From: Parvibaculum sp040390855
GTDB lineage: Bacteria; Pseudomonadota; Alphaproteobacteria; Parvibaculales; Parvibaculaceae
DNA length: 64,000 bases
Assembly (NCBI GenBank): GCA_040390855.1
Contig: JAZJXO010000008.1
Coordinates: 1 to 64,000 of the forward strand
Direction of reading: 5' to 3'
Below are positions 8,913-18,270 of this stretch, in pieces; position 1 is the stretch's first letter, and every line of letters begins with the position of its first letter. Position numbers and translations under genes: made by a program. The notes beneath the pieces were generated by a model, which was given only the letters and a program-made list of their open reading frames with translations, made no database searches and was not told where the DNA came from.

Positions 8913-10156
8913 CCATCATCCCGAAACTGTCCGACCTCGCTTATGACGTGAAAAAAATCCGCGCGGATTTTCCGATCCTGTCGCGCGAGGTCTATGGAAA
9001 GCCGCTGGTCTATCTGGACAATGGTGCCTCGGCGCAGAAGCCACGCGCGGTGATCGAGGCGATGACGCATTCGATGGAAATGGAATATGCCAATGTCCAT
9101 CGCGGTCTGCATTATCTTTCCAATGCAGCAACGCAGGCCTTTGAAGACGCGCGCGAGAAGGCGCGGGCCTATGTCAACGCGCCCTCGACCGAAGAGATTA
9201 TTTTTACGAGCGGTTCGACCGACGGACTGAACCTTGTGGCGTCGAGCTTTGCCGCACCGCTGATCGAGGCTGGTGACGAGATCGTTCTCTCGGTGATGGA
9301 ACATCATTCCAATATCGTGCCGTGGCATTTTCTGCGTGAACGTCATGGCGCGGTTTTGAAATGGGTTCCGGTGACGGACGAGGGCGACCTCGACATGGAG
9401 GCTTACGCAAAGCTGCTGGGGCCACGCACGAAGCTCGTTGCTATCACGCATATGTCAAACGTGCTCGGTACGGTGACGCCGCTGAAAGAGATCGTGCGTT
9501 TGGCGCACGAGAAGGGTATTCCTGTTGTGGCTGATGGTTCGCAGAGTGCGGTGCATCTCGATGTGGACGTGCAGTCACTCGACATTGATTTCTATGCGGT
9601 GACGGGTCACAAAATTTATGGGCCTACCGGCATTGGTTTTCTGTATGGCAAAAAACATCTGCTGAACCACATGCGGCCTTATCGCGGCGGCGGCGAAATG
9701 ATCCGCGAAGTGTCGATGGACAATGTAACTTACGCGGCGCCGCCGCATCGTTTTGAAGCGGGAACACCTGCGATTATAGAAGCTGTCGGCCTCGGCGCGG
9801 CGCTTGACTATGTGCGTGATGTAGGCCGTGACAAAATAGCAGCGCATGAAGCCGACCTGCTTGTTTATGCAACGAAGAAGATGGCGGCGATCAATGATCT
9901 CAAAATCATCGGCGCGTCGAAGACCAAGGGCGGCATCATTTCGTTCACGATGGGCGCGGCGCACGCGCATGACATCGCGACGATCATTGACCGCGCCGGT
10001 GTGGCGGTGCGCGCGGGTCATCATTGTGCGCAGCCGTTGATGGAACGCTTCGGCGTGACGGCGACGACGCGTGCATCCTTTGCCATGTATACGACGCATG
10101 AGGACATCGACCGTCTGGTCGCCGCCCTCGAAGATGCGCGCAAGTTTTTTATCTGA
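8909..10156 (+). CDS. sufS: cysteine desulfurase SufS
   Basis: Group II PLP cysteine desulfurase supplying sulfur to SufBCD. The 415-aa protein has the PLP lysine K235 in TGHKIYGPTG, and the catalytic C373 in RAGHHCAQPL, the short-loop type typical of SufS. ATG 8909 overlaps the sufD stop by four bases (ATGA), which decides the start over a more upstream in-frame codon. No SufE or SufU sulfur acceptor is encoded in this operon; it must be elsewhere or be dispensable. Confidence 0.96.
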   Translation: MTIIPKLSDLAYDVKKIRADFPILSREVYGKPLVYLDNGASAQKPRAVIEAMTHSMEMEYANVHRGLHYLSNAATQAFEDAREKARAYVNAPSTEEIIFTSGSTDGLNLVASSFAAPLIEAGDEIVLSVMEHHSNIVPWHFLRERHGAVLKWVPVTDEGDLDMEAYAKLLGPRTKLVAITHMSNVLGTVTPLKEIVRLAHEKGIPVVADGSQSAVHLDVDVQSLDIDFYAVTGHKIYGPTGIGFLYGKKHLLNHMRPYRGGGEMIREVSMDNVTYAAPPHRFEAGTPAIIEAVGLGAALDYVRDVGRDKIAAHEADLLVYATKKMAAINDLKIIGASKTKGGIISFTMGAAHAHDIATIIDRAGVAVRAGHHCAQPLMERFGVTATTRASFAMYTTHEDIDRLVAALEDARKFFI

Positions 10157-10165
10157 GGGCGCAGC

Positions 10166-10549
10166 ATGTCAGACGATACGAACATGGACGAAGTGCCGGT
10201 CGAGGCAGCAGATTTGAAAGTTTCGGTCATTCCGGAAGACGAGTTGGCGCGTCTGACAGATGACATCATCGCGGCGATGAAGTCGGTTTACGATCCGGAA
10301 ATTCCTGTCGATATTTACGAGCTTGGTCTGATCTACAAAGTCGATGTGTCGGATGACCGCGATGTCCTGATCGACATGACGCTGACGGCACCGGGCTGTC
10401 CCGTCGCAGGCACCATGCCGGAAATGGTGGCGGATGCTGTGCGCTCGGTCGACGGCGTGGGCGACGTCAAGGTCAACATGACTTTCGATCCGCCCTGGGA
10501 CCAAAGCATGATGTCGGACGAGGCGCGCGTGGCGCTGAATATGTATTGA
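10166..10549 (+). CDS. sufT: SUF-associated DUF59/MIP18 protein (SufT-like)
   Basis: A 127-aa protein with a MIP18/DUF59 domain: YDPEIPVDIYELGLIY, then LTAPGCPVAGTMPEM with the conserved cysteine, and a C-terminal DPPWD. Such proteins help mature Fe-S enzymes. It sits 9 bp after sufS, the usual SufT place in alphaproteobacterial suf operons. The exact biochemical role is not settled for the family. Confidence 0.88.
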   Translation: MSDDTNMDEVPVEAADLKVSVIPEDELARLTDDIIAAMKSVYDPEIPVDIYELGLIYKVDVSDDRDVLIDMTLTAPGCPVAGTMPEMVADAVRSVDGVGDVKVNMTFDPPWDQSMMSDEARVALNMY

Positions 10550-10603
10550 CCACTTGAACGTTGCGGTTTGAGGGCTCATGTTAGGGTCTGAAGGATTTGA
10601 ACA

Positions 10604-10963
10604 ATGGCACGCGAACGTCCCAAAGCGATTAAACTGACCGATAAGGCGGCCGAGCATCTGCGCACCATCATGGCAGAATCCGGCGGCAAATATATCGGCT
10701 TGCGGGTGGGCGTAAAAAACGGCGGCTGCGCGGGCATGGAATATACGATGGAATATGCCGAGACGCAGAAGCCGCTCGATGAAGTGGTCGAGGACAAAGG
10801 CGTCCGTATACTGATTGATCCCAAGGCGATCCTGTTTCTGATAGGCACAGAAATGGACTATCAGACAGAAAAATTCTCCGCTGGTTTCAAGTTCAACAAT
10901 CCGAACCAGACGGATGCCTGTGGCTGCGGCGAGAGCGTCACATTGGTTGCCGCCGAAGCCTGA
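10604..10963 (+). CDS. sufA: A-type Fe-S carrier (SufA/IscA/HesB)
   Basis: A 119-aa HesB/IscA-fold carrier that receives a cluster from SufBCD and passes it to apo-enzymes. The three conserved cysteines are present: one in GGCAGMEY and two in the C-terminal CGCGES. It is the last gene of the operon, 54 bp after sufT, with AAGGA as ribosome site before ATG. Confidence 0.93.
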   Translation: MARERPKAIKLTDKAAEHLRTIMAESGGKYIGLRVGVKNGGCAGMEYTMEYAETQKPLDEVVEDKGVRILIDPKAILFLIGTEMDYQTEKFSAGFKFNNPNQTDACGCGESVTLVAAEA

Positions 10964-11072
10964 TTTAGTCGTCAGACAACGGATGATGTACCGAAGGCGA
11001 GGTTTTTACTCGAGTCTCGCAAAGCGGGGATAGGCAAGGTTATCCATCAATGTCGAGGCTCGGATTCCGAGC

Positions 11073-11114
11073 AATTCTTGCAAGAGATCGAGCGTTTCTT
11101 GCAAGAGATCGTCG
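11073..11114 (-). repeat. second locus of the tandem 21-bp repeat
   Basis: Read on the minus strand this gives two 21-bp units, GCTCGATCTCTTGCAAGAATT (complement of 11073-11093) and a diverged unit from 11094-11114. The first differs from 1638-1658 at one base. Each unit contains the perfect palindrome TCTTGCAAGA. It lies between the convergent sufA and histidine kinase genes. Confidence 0.75.
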
Positions 11115-11164
11115 GTTTTTCGTTGCTCGCTTTCGAGAGAGCGGCAGGACGGGAAATACTCGGG

Positions 11165-11198
11165 CGGGGATAGGGATTTTTTCCCCGTTTATCTCTTT
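11165..11198 (+). terminator. possible suf operon terminator
   Basis: CGGGGA at 11165-11170 pairs with TCCCCG at 11182-11187 and is followed by TTTATCTCTTTTT. The stem is short and lies 200 bp after sufA, so it is a modest candidate for the end of the suf transcript. Confidence 0.4.
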
Positions 11199-12584
<1,386 letters not shown>

Positions 12585-12624
12585 GCTGATCGAAAAATCG
12601 GGCAAACGATCAAGCGCCGTCTCG

Positions 12625-12651
12625 CCGGCAAATGCGGGACTGCCTTGCCGG
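12625..12651. repeat. palindromic REP-like element
   Basis: CCGGCAA at 12625-12631 pairs with TTGCCGG at 12645-12651 around a 13-nt loop, within a stretch that reads like a dispersed intergenic palindrome. It lies in the leader of the histidine kinase and argues against the longer reading of that gene. Confidence 0.4.
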
Positions 12652-12831
12652 GAATCATAATGCGACCTGACCTCGCCTTGGCCCAACATCAAGCTGACTG
12701 CTTCCGTCTTTCGTTCCGGGGGCGAGCCTCTCCCGCACCTGGCCCTATTTCTATGCCAGAAACGTCTAACACGAGGTTAAGCGAGGTTTACCTTTGGGTA
12801 AGACTTGCGGCGAAATCAGGGGACGCGAAAC

Positions 12832-13638
12832 TCAGGGATAGCTCATAAAATAGGCGGCGAGCAATGTCCCGAAGACGATCCGGTACCAGCCGAAGACAGA
12901 AAAGCCGTGATGGCTGACGAAACCGACGAGCCAGCGCACGACGACGATGGCGGAGATAAAGGCGGTGACGAAGCCGACGGCGATGATGGCGCTGTCATCG
13001 GGATTGAGATCGTTGCGCGCCTTCCAGAGATCAAGCGTTGTGGCACCGAGCATGGTGGGGATGGCGAGGAAGAAGGAAAACTCCGCCGCCGTCTTGCGCT
13101 CGACGCCGAGCAGCAAGGCACCAAGGATCGTCGCACCGGAACGCGAGACGCCGGGGATCATGGCGATGCACTGGAAGAGGCCGATTTTAAACGAGGTCAG
13201 GGCCGTGAAATTCTCAACCTCGGCAATGACCGGCATTGGCTTCCAGCGCTCGATGAGCAGAATGGCGATGCCGCCGACAACAAGCGAGGTGCAGACAACC
13301 ATCGGCGAAAACAAAACCTGCTTGATGAAATCATGCAGCAGAAAGCCGAGCGCGGCGGCGGGAAGAAACGCGATGATGACCGCCATGGCAAAGCGGCGGG
13401 CGGCCGGATCGCTGCCCAGACCGAAGGCGACGCCGAGCAGTTTTCTGGCATAGAGAACGCAGACAGCAAGGATCGCACCGAGCTGGATGACCACTTCAAA
13501 AACATTGGCCTTGCCGCCTTCAAAGCCGATGAGCTTGCCGGCGATGATGAGATGGCCCGTGGAAGAGATAGGCAGGAACTCTGTGACGCCCTCGACAATG
13601 CCGAGAAAGATCGCCTGAAACAGAACGAAAAAGGTCAT
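12832..13638 (-). CDS. uppP: undecaprenyl-diphosphatase
   Basis: Integral membrane BacA/UppP enzyme that recycles the undecaprenyl-pyrophosphate lipid carrier for cell wall synthesis and confers bacitracin tolerance. The 268-aa, multi-helix protein has both family motifs: EGVTEFLPISSTGHL near 16-30 and PGVSRSGATI in the second half. Length is standard. It stands alone, in line with but not overlapping the downstream kinase gene. Confidence 0.95.
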   Translation of the reverse strand: MTFFVLFQAIFLGIVEGVTEFLPISSTGHLIIAGKLIGFEGGKANVFEVVIQLGAILAVCVLYARKLLGVAFGLGSDPAARRFAMAVIIAFLPAAALGFLLHDFIKQVLFSPMVVCTSLVVGGIAILLIERWKPMPVIAEVENFTALTSFKIGLFQCIAMIPGVSRSGATILGALLLGVERKTAAEFSFFLAIPTMLGATTLDLWKARNDLNPDDSAIIAVGFVTAFISAIVVVRWLVGFVSHHGFSVFGWYRIVFGTLLAAYFMSYP

Positions 13639-13865
13639 GAACTCTCGACATGTGAAGGGTGGTGCCGTGGGTGATGTGACTGTAGCACAGGCACTTTAGG
13701 ATTATGAGACAGATTATGAAACATATGAGCCGATCATGCTGATACGGAGAATTTCGTCCCGAAACAATCGGTTCATCTGCGGTTCAGGCTCGCAGGCTGA
13801 TTATGAGCTTCTACCGGATTCTGATTGGGGCATCACGTCCGGGGTCAAACAGGAGACGACCTATC

Positions 13866-15233
13866 GTGAAGACCTTTCATACTATTCAAACTGTCGGCTT
13901 GGCCGCAGCCCTCGTTTTGGGTTCGACGTCGCTTATGTCGACGACGGCGTTTGCGGATCGTAGTGATCGCTGGGCGCAGCAGGGCGATGACGGCGGCGGA
14001 CGGCGCGAGCGCCAGCAGCAACGACAGCAACAGCCGCAGCAACAAATTCAACAGCGGGTCCGCGAGCAGATTCAGCAGCAGCAACAGCCGCGTCAGGAAA
14101 GACAGCAGCGTCAGGCACAGCCGCAACAGCAGCCGCGTCAGGAAAGACAGCAGCGTCAGGCACAGCCGCAGCAGGACAACCGCTGGCAGCAGCGTCAGGA
14201 ACGTCAGGCACAACCTCAGAATGATAATCGTTGGCAGCAGCGTCAGCAGGCGCAACAGGGTCAGCAGAACCAGCGCCAGAACAACCAGTGGCTGCAACAA
14301 CAGCAGAGCCAGCAGCGTCAGCGCGCAGAACGTGACCAGCGCCAGAATGCGCAATGGCAACAGCAGGATCAGCGCCAGCGTCAACAGCAACAGCAGGCCC
14401 AGCAGCGTGAACGCGGCAACTGGCAGCAGGGCGACCGCGACCGCTATCGGCAACAGCAGGCTCAGCAGAACCCGCAGCGTCAGCATGATCCGCGCCAATA
14501 TGATCAGCGCGGTAATAACAACCGCGATGCCAACCGCAACTGGGATAACAACCGCAACGACGGGCGCAACGACGGGCGCAACGTAAATCGTAGTTGGGAC
14601 AGCAATCGAAACTGGGACAATGGCGGCAACCGTGATCGTCACCAGCAATCGCATTATGTCTCGCGCGGGCGCGACTGGGACCACTGGCGCACGCGCTACT
14701 ATATTTCCAAGCCGCGCTATCATTGGGCTTATGACCGTCGCTCGCGCCCGTGGTTTGACTATAACCGTGTGACCTATGTGTCGATCTATCGCCCGACCTA
14801 TGTCGTTCCGGATTACGGTTACGGTGGTTACAGTTCGTCCTATTACGGACCTGTCGGATGCAACCGCGACGTGGTGGGTGCCATTCTCGGCGGTGTGGCC
14901 GGTGGCTTCATCGGTGCACATAATGGCGGCGACCGCGCGACAGTCGGCGGTGCGATTATCGGTGCCTTGCTCGGCGGCACATTGGGACGCGCGGTCGATC
15001 TTTCCGATCAGGCCTGCTACGGACAGGTGCTCGAATATGCCCCGTCCAATCAGCCGGTCTATTGGGAAAGCGATGGCGGGCAATATCAGGTGACGCCATT
15101 GCGCACCTATCAGGCCAACAGCGGACTCTATTGCCGTGAATATCAGACCTACGTCTATATCGACGGTCGTGAGGAACAGGCCTATGGCACAGCTTGCCGT
15201 CAGCCGGATGGTGCCTGGCGGGCTATGAACTAA
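13866..15233 (+). CDS. secreted Q/R-rich protein with RcnB-like and glycine-zipper parts
   Basis: A 455-aa exported protein. The GTG at 13866 is 10 bases after AGGAG and begins a clean signal peptide ending AFA (cleavage after residue 30). Residues ~40-250 are almost only Gln, Arg, Asn, Asp and Pro, including a 45-bp tandem duplication (14088-14177) and an NDGR repeat. Next comes an aromatic stretch (HWRTRYYISKPRYHWAYD) like RcnB-family proteins, then a glycine-zipper membrane segment (GAILGGVAGGFIGAHNGG and GGAIIGALLGGTLGRAVD). Probably envelope-associated; function not known. A terminator follows. Confidence 0.8.
   Translation: MKTFHTIQTVGLAAALVLGSTSLMSTTAFADRSDRWAQQGDDGGGRRERQQQRQQQPQQQIQQRVREQIQQQQQPRQERQQRQAQPQQQPRQERQQRQAQPQQDNRWQQRQERQAQPQNDNRWQQRQQAQQGQQNQRQNNQWLQQQQSQQRQRAERDQRQNAQWQQQDQRQRQQQQQAQQRERGNWQQGDRDRYRQQQAQQNPQRQHDPRQYDQRGNNNRDANRNWDNNRNDGRNDGRNVNRSWDSNRNWDNGGNRDRHQQSHYVSRGRDWDHWRTRYYISKPRYHWAYDRRSRPWFDYNRVTYVSIYRPTYVVPDYGYGGYSSSYYGPVGCNRDVVGAILGGVAGGFIGAHNGGDRATVGGAIIGALLGGTLGRAVDLSDQACYGQVLEYAPSNQPVYWESDGGQYQVTPLRTYQANSGLYCREYQTYVYIDGREEQAYGTACRQPDGAWRAMN
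14088..14177 (+). repeat. 45-bp tandem duplication inside Q-rich gene
   Basis: Two adjacent 45-bp units (14088-14132 and 14133-14177), nearly identical, each coding for PRQERQQRQAQPQQQ. The length is a multiple of three, so the frame is kept; this is a recent in-frame expansion of low-complexity sequence. Confidence 0.85.
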
Positions 15234-15304
15234 GCCACATCGAGGCGAGGGCACGCTCCGCCGTGTCTTGAGAGATGCGGTGTGGACGAGGAGTGAGCGT
15301 GGAG

Positions 15305-15342
15305 CGGCGGTCCGAGGGGAATTCGGACCGCCGTTTTATTTT
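15305..15342 (+). terminator. Rho-independent terminator
   Basis: An 11-bp perfect stem CGGCGGTCCGA/TCGGACCGCCG at 15305-15315 and 15323-15333 with a 7-nt loop is followed by TTTTATTTT. It separates the Q-rich gene from convergent ilvD. Confidence 0.9.
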
Positions 15343-15345
15343 GGA

Positions 15346-17214
15346 TTATTTGCCGCCGCGCTTGTGAAGCCCTGCGAGCATCGAAACGTCGCGCACCGCA
15401 CCCTTGGCTGCGCTGGTTGCCATGGCGGCATAGGCCTGTAGGGCGGGCGAGACTTTGCGTTTGCGGACTTCCTTGGGCATCCAGCCTTCGGCTTCCGCTT
15501 TTTCGCGTCGCGCAGCGAGATCTGCGTCCGAGACCGCGAGATGGATTTTGCGGTTCGGAATGTCGATCTCGATCGTGTCGCCGGTTTCGACAAGGCCGAT
15601 GGCGCCGCCTTCGGCCGCTTCGGGCGAGGCGTGGCCGATGGAGAGGCCGGAGGTGCCGCCGGAGAAGCGTCCGTCGGTGACAAGCGCGCAGGCTTTGCCG
15701 AGGCCTTTGGATTTCAGGTAGCTCGTCGGATAGAGCATTTCCTGCATACCCGGTCCGCCGCGCGGGCCTTCGTAGCGGATGACGACAACGTCGCCCGCTT
15801 TGACTTCGCCGGTCAGGATGCCGGAGACGGCGCTGTCCTGACTCTCATAGACGCGGGCATGGCCTGTGAAGGTGAGGTTACCTTTGTCGACGCCGGCCGT
15901 TTTCACGATGCAACCGTCTTCCGCGATATTGCCATAGAGAACAGCGAGGCCGCCGTCCTTGGAATAGGCATGTTCGATATTGCGGATGACGCCGGTTTCG
16001 CGGTCGAGATCGAGATCGGCATAGCGGCGCGACTGCGAGAAGGCCTCGGTGGTGCGCACGCCGCCCGGCGCGGCACGGAAAAACTCATGCGCGTGATTGT
16101 TCTTTGAACGGCCGATGTCCCAATGCTCGATGGCTTCACCGAGCGTTGTGCTGTGGATCGTTGATACGTTGCGATGGATTAACCCGCCGCGATCAAGCTC
16201 GCCCAAAATAGCAAAGACGCCGCCTGCACGATGGACGTCTTCCATATGCACATTGGCGACGGCGGGCGCGACTTTGGCGAGGTTCGGCACACGATGCGAC
16301 AGACGGTCGATGTCTTTCATCGTGAAGGGAATTTCGCCTTCGAAGGCAGCGGCAAGCAGATGCAGCACCGTGTTGGTCGAGCCACCCATGGCGATGTCGA
16401 GCGACATGGCATTTTCGAAAGCCTCGAATGTCGCGACATTGCGCGGCAGGACGCTCTCGTCATTGGTTTCATAGTAACGCCGCGTGATCTCGACGATGAC
16501 GCGGCCCGCTTCGAGGAAGAGGGCCTTGCGATCCGAATGGGTGGCAAGCGTCGAACCGTTGCCCGGCAGCGAGAGGCCGAGCGCTTCGGTGAGGCAGTTC
16601 ATGGAATTGGCTGTGAACATGCCCGAGCATGACCCGCATGTGGGGCAGGCGGACCGTTCGACAACGGCGACTTCCGCGTCGGAGATTTTGTCATCGGCGG
16701 CTGCGACCATCGCGTCGATCAGATCGACTTTGCGTTCGGCCTGGTCCTCCCATTTCACCTTGCCCGCTTCCATCGGGCCGCCGGAAACGAAGACCACCGG
16801 AATGTTGAGGCGCATGGCGGCCATCAACATGCCGGGTGTGATCTTGTCGCAATTTGAAATGCAGACAATCGCGTCGGCGCAATGGGCGTTGACCATATAT
16901 TCAACGCTGTCGGCAATGAGGTCGCGCGAGGGCAAGCTGTAGAGCATTCCGTCATGGCCCATCGCGATACCGTCATCGACGGCGATGGTGTTGAACTCCT
17001 TGGCGACGCCGCCTGCTTTTTCGATTTCGCGCGCGACGAGCTGGCCCAGATCTTTCAGGTGTACATGGCCCGGCACGAACTGCGTAAACGAGTTGGCGAT
17101 GGCGATAATCGGCTTGCCGAAATCGCCGTCGGCCATGCCGGTGGCGCGCCAGAGGCCGCGGGCACCAGCCATGTTACGGCCATGGGTCGATGTACGTGAA
17201 CGATAGGGGGGCAC
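15346..17214 (-). CDS. ilvD: dihydroxy-acid dehydratase
   Basis: Fe-S dehydratase of valine, leucine and isoleucine synthesis; converts 2,3-dihydroxy-3-methylvalerate or isovalerate to the 2-oxo acid. The 622-aa protein has the typical start region YRSRTSTHGRN, the cluster-ligand segments CISNCDKITPGM and CGSCSGMFTANSMN, and the C-terminal GRFSGGTSGLSIGHASPEA. The GTG at 17214 with AAGGA eight bases upstream fits homologue N-termini better than the longer frame. Its cluster is presumably built by the suf operon nearby. Confidence 0.95.
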   Translation of the reverse strand: MPPYRSRTSTHGRNMAGARGLWRATGMADGDFGKPIIAIANSFTQFVPGHVHLKDLGQLVAREIEKAGGVAKEFNTIAVDDGIAMGHDGMLYSLPSRDLIADSVEYMVNAHCADAIVCISNCDKITPGMLMAAMRLNIPVVFVSGGPMEAGKVKWEDQAERKVDLIDAMVAAADDKISDAEVAVVERSACPTCGSCSGMFTANSMNCLTEALGLSLPGNGSTLATHSDRKALFLEAGRVIVEITRRYYETNDESVLPRNVATFEAFENAMSLDIAMGGSTNTVLHLLAAAFEGEIPFTMKDIDRLSHRVPNLAKVAPAVANVHMEDVHRAGGVFAILGELDRGGLIHRNVSTIHSTTLGEAIEHWDIGRSKNNHAHEFFRAAPGGVRTTEAFSQSRRYADLDLDRETGVIRNIEHAYSKDGGLAVLYGNIAEDGCIVKTAGVDKGNLTFTGHARVYESQDSAVSGILTGEVKAGDVVVIRYEGPRGGPGMQEMLYPTSYLKSKGLGKACALVTDGRFSGGTSGLSIGHASPEAAEGGAIGLVETGDTIEIDIPNRKIHLAVSDADLAARREKAEAEGWMPKEVRKRKVSPALQAYAAMATSAAKGAVRDVSMLAGLHKRGGK

Positions 17215-17388
17215 TGGACTGATCCTTTCAACCGGAAGCAAGGCTTGCACAGCTCTGCCTCTATATAGAGAGCGGCGCGGGTATTTCTATCTGCGTGGAA
17301 GCAAACAGACAAATACCACAAAAAGCCTCGCGCGGGGAGGGTTTAGTCCCCTGATTTGAAAGGGTTATTCGGGCTGGAACCAGACCAA

Positions 17389-18006
17389 TCAGTACAGATT
17401 GTCCTTGGCATCCTTCTTCAGCGCCATATCGACAATTTTGGCGGGCATCAGAAACTTCATCTGATCGCGCAGGATCTGGCCGAAACTCGGCATCTTTTCG
17501 CGGGGAACATGCTTTTCGGGGTTCCAGAGTTCCGAGCGGCGCAACGCCTTGGTGCAGTGGAAATAGACCTCTTTGACTTCGATGACCATGACGCTGCGGG
17601 GCGGCTTGCCGTCCACGATAAAGCGATTCATCAGGTCGGGCACGGTGCTTAAGGAAGCGACACCGTTGACGCGCAGCATCTCCTCAAAGCCCGGCAGAAA
17701 GAAGAGAAGGCCGACGGCAGGGGAATGGGTGACGTTGGTGAGCGTATCCAGCCGGTTATTGCCCGGACGGTCGGGCATGGCGAGACGTGTGTCGTCGATA
17801 ATGTGCACGAAGCCCGGCTCGCCGCCGCGCGGGGAAACATCGGCGAGCCCGTCCGGACGGCTGGTGCCGATGCAGAGAAAAGGCGAGAGGGAGATGAAGG
17901 TCTTGCTGTGCCGGTCGAGACTAGAAAGCTGCTTGTCGACAACGCCTTTCGACGGCTCGGGATAAACCGTCCGCAATGCCGGCTCGTCTTGCATGACTTC
18001 GCTCAT
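17389..18006 (-). CDS. PPOX-fold FMN-dependent flavoprotein
   Basis: A 205-aa split-barrel protein of the pyridoxamine-phosphate-oxidase-like superfamily, closest in pattern to the MSMEG_1061 type (SLSPFLCIGTSRPDGLADVSPRGGEPGF, DRPGNNRLDTLTN, VGLLFFLPG). Such proteins bind FMN or F420 and reduce small molecules; some relatives handle heme. ATG 18006 with GGGGG upstream is preferred over an in-frame TTG at 18012. An Irr/ICE-like box lies 36 bp upstream, hinting at iron or heme control. Confidence 0.82.
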   Translation of the reverse strand: MSEVMQDEPALRTVYPEPSKGVVDKQLSSLDRHSKTFISLSPFLCIGTSRPDGLADVSPRGGEPGFVHIIDDTRLAMPDRPGNNRLDTLTNVTHSPAVGLLFFLPGFEEMLRVNGVASLSTVPDLMNRFIVDGKPPRSVMVIEVKEVYFHCTKALRRSELWNPEKHVPREKMPSFGQILRDQMKFLMPAKIVDMALKKDAKDNLY

Positions 18007-18041
18007 ATTCAAACCCCCTATCCGGATGTCCGGAGAGATTA

Positions 18042-18058
18042 TTGAGAATTATTCTTAA
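18042..18058. promoter_or_regulatory. ICE/Irr-box-like palindrome
   Basis: TTGAGAATTATTCTTAA matches the rhizobial iron control element TTTAGAA-N3-TTCTAAA at 12 of 14 fixed positions. It sits in the intergenic region between the minus-strand PPOX gene and the plus-strand histidine kinase, so it could act on either. Recognition by Irr is inferred, not shown. Confidence 0.5.
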
Positions 18059-18270
18059 TTTCAAGCAACGGACCTATGTCGTCTCCGCCGGATCGTCGGT
18101 TTTTTCCGGACCTGCGTGAAACGGGCTCTGGCCGCGAACGTAAACGTTTCATTAAGCCATTGTATCCATTCGGGAAACGGATCAATCGCCGCTTGCATCG
18201 CGGCGCGGGTTGGACTTCACTTCAACCGGGCGCCATCGGTTTGACTTCGGGCAGGGTCGGTGACGGGTTC

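Noticed and set aside
13845..15254. 469-aa Leu/Val-rich open frame on the minus strand
   Set aside because: It mirrors the CAG-rich repeats of the plus-strand Q-rich gene; leucine runs are what antisense of Gln codons gives, and there is no ribosome site or family pattern.
18076..18270. extra 65 N-terminal residues of the second kinase
   Set aside because: Basic, low-homology-looking sequence right after the Irr-like box; more likely leader than protein.
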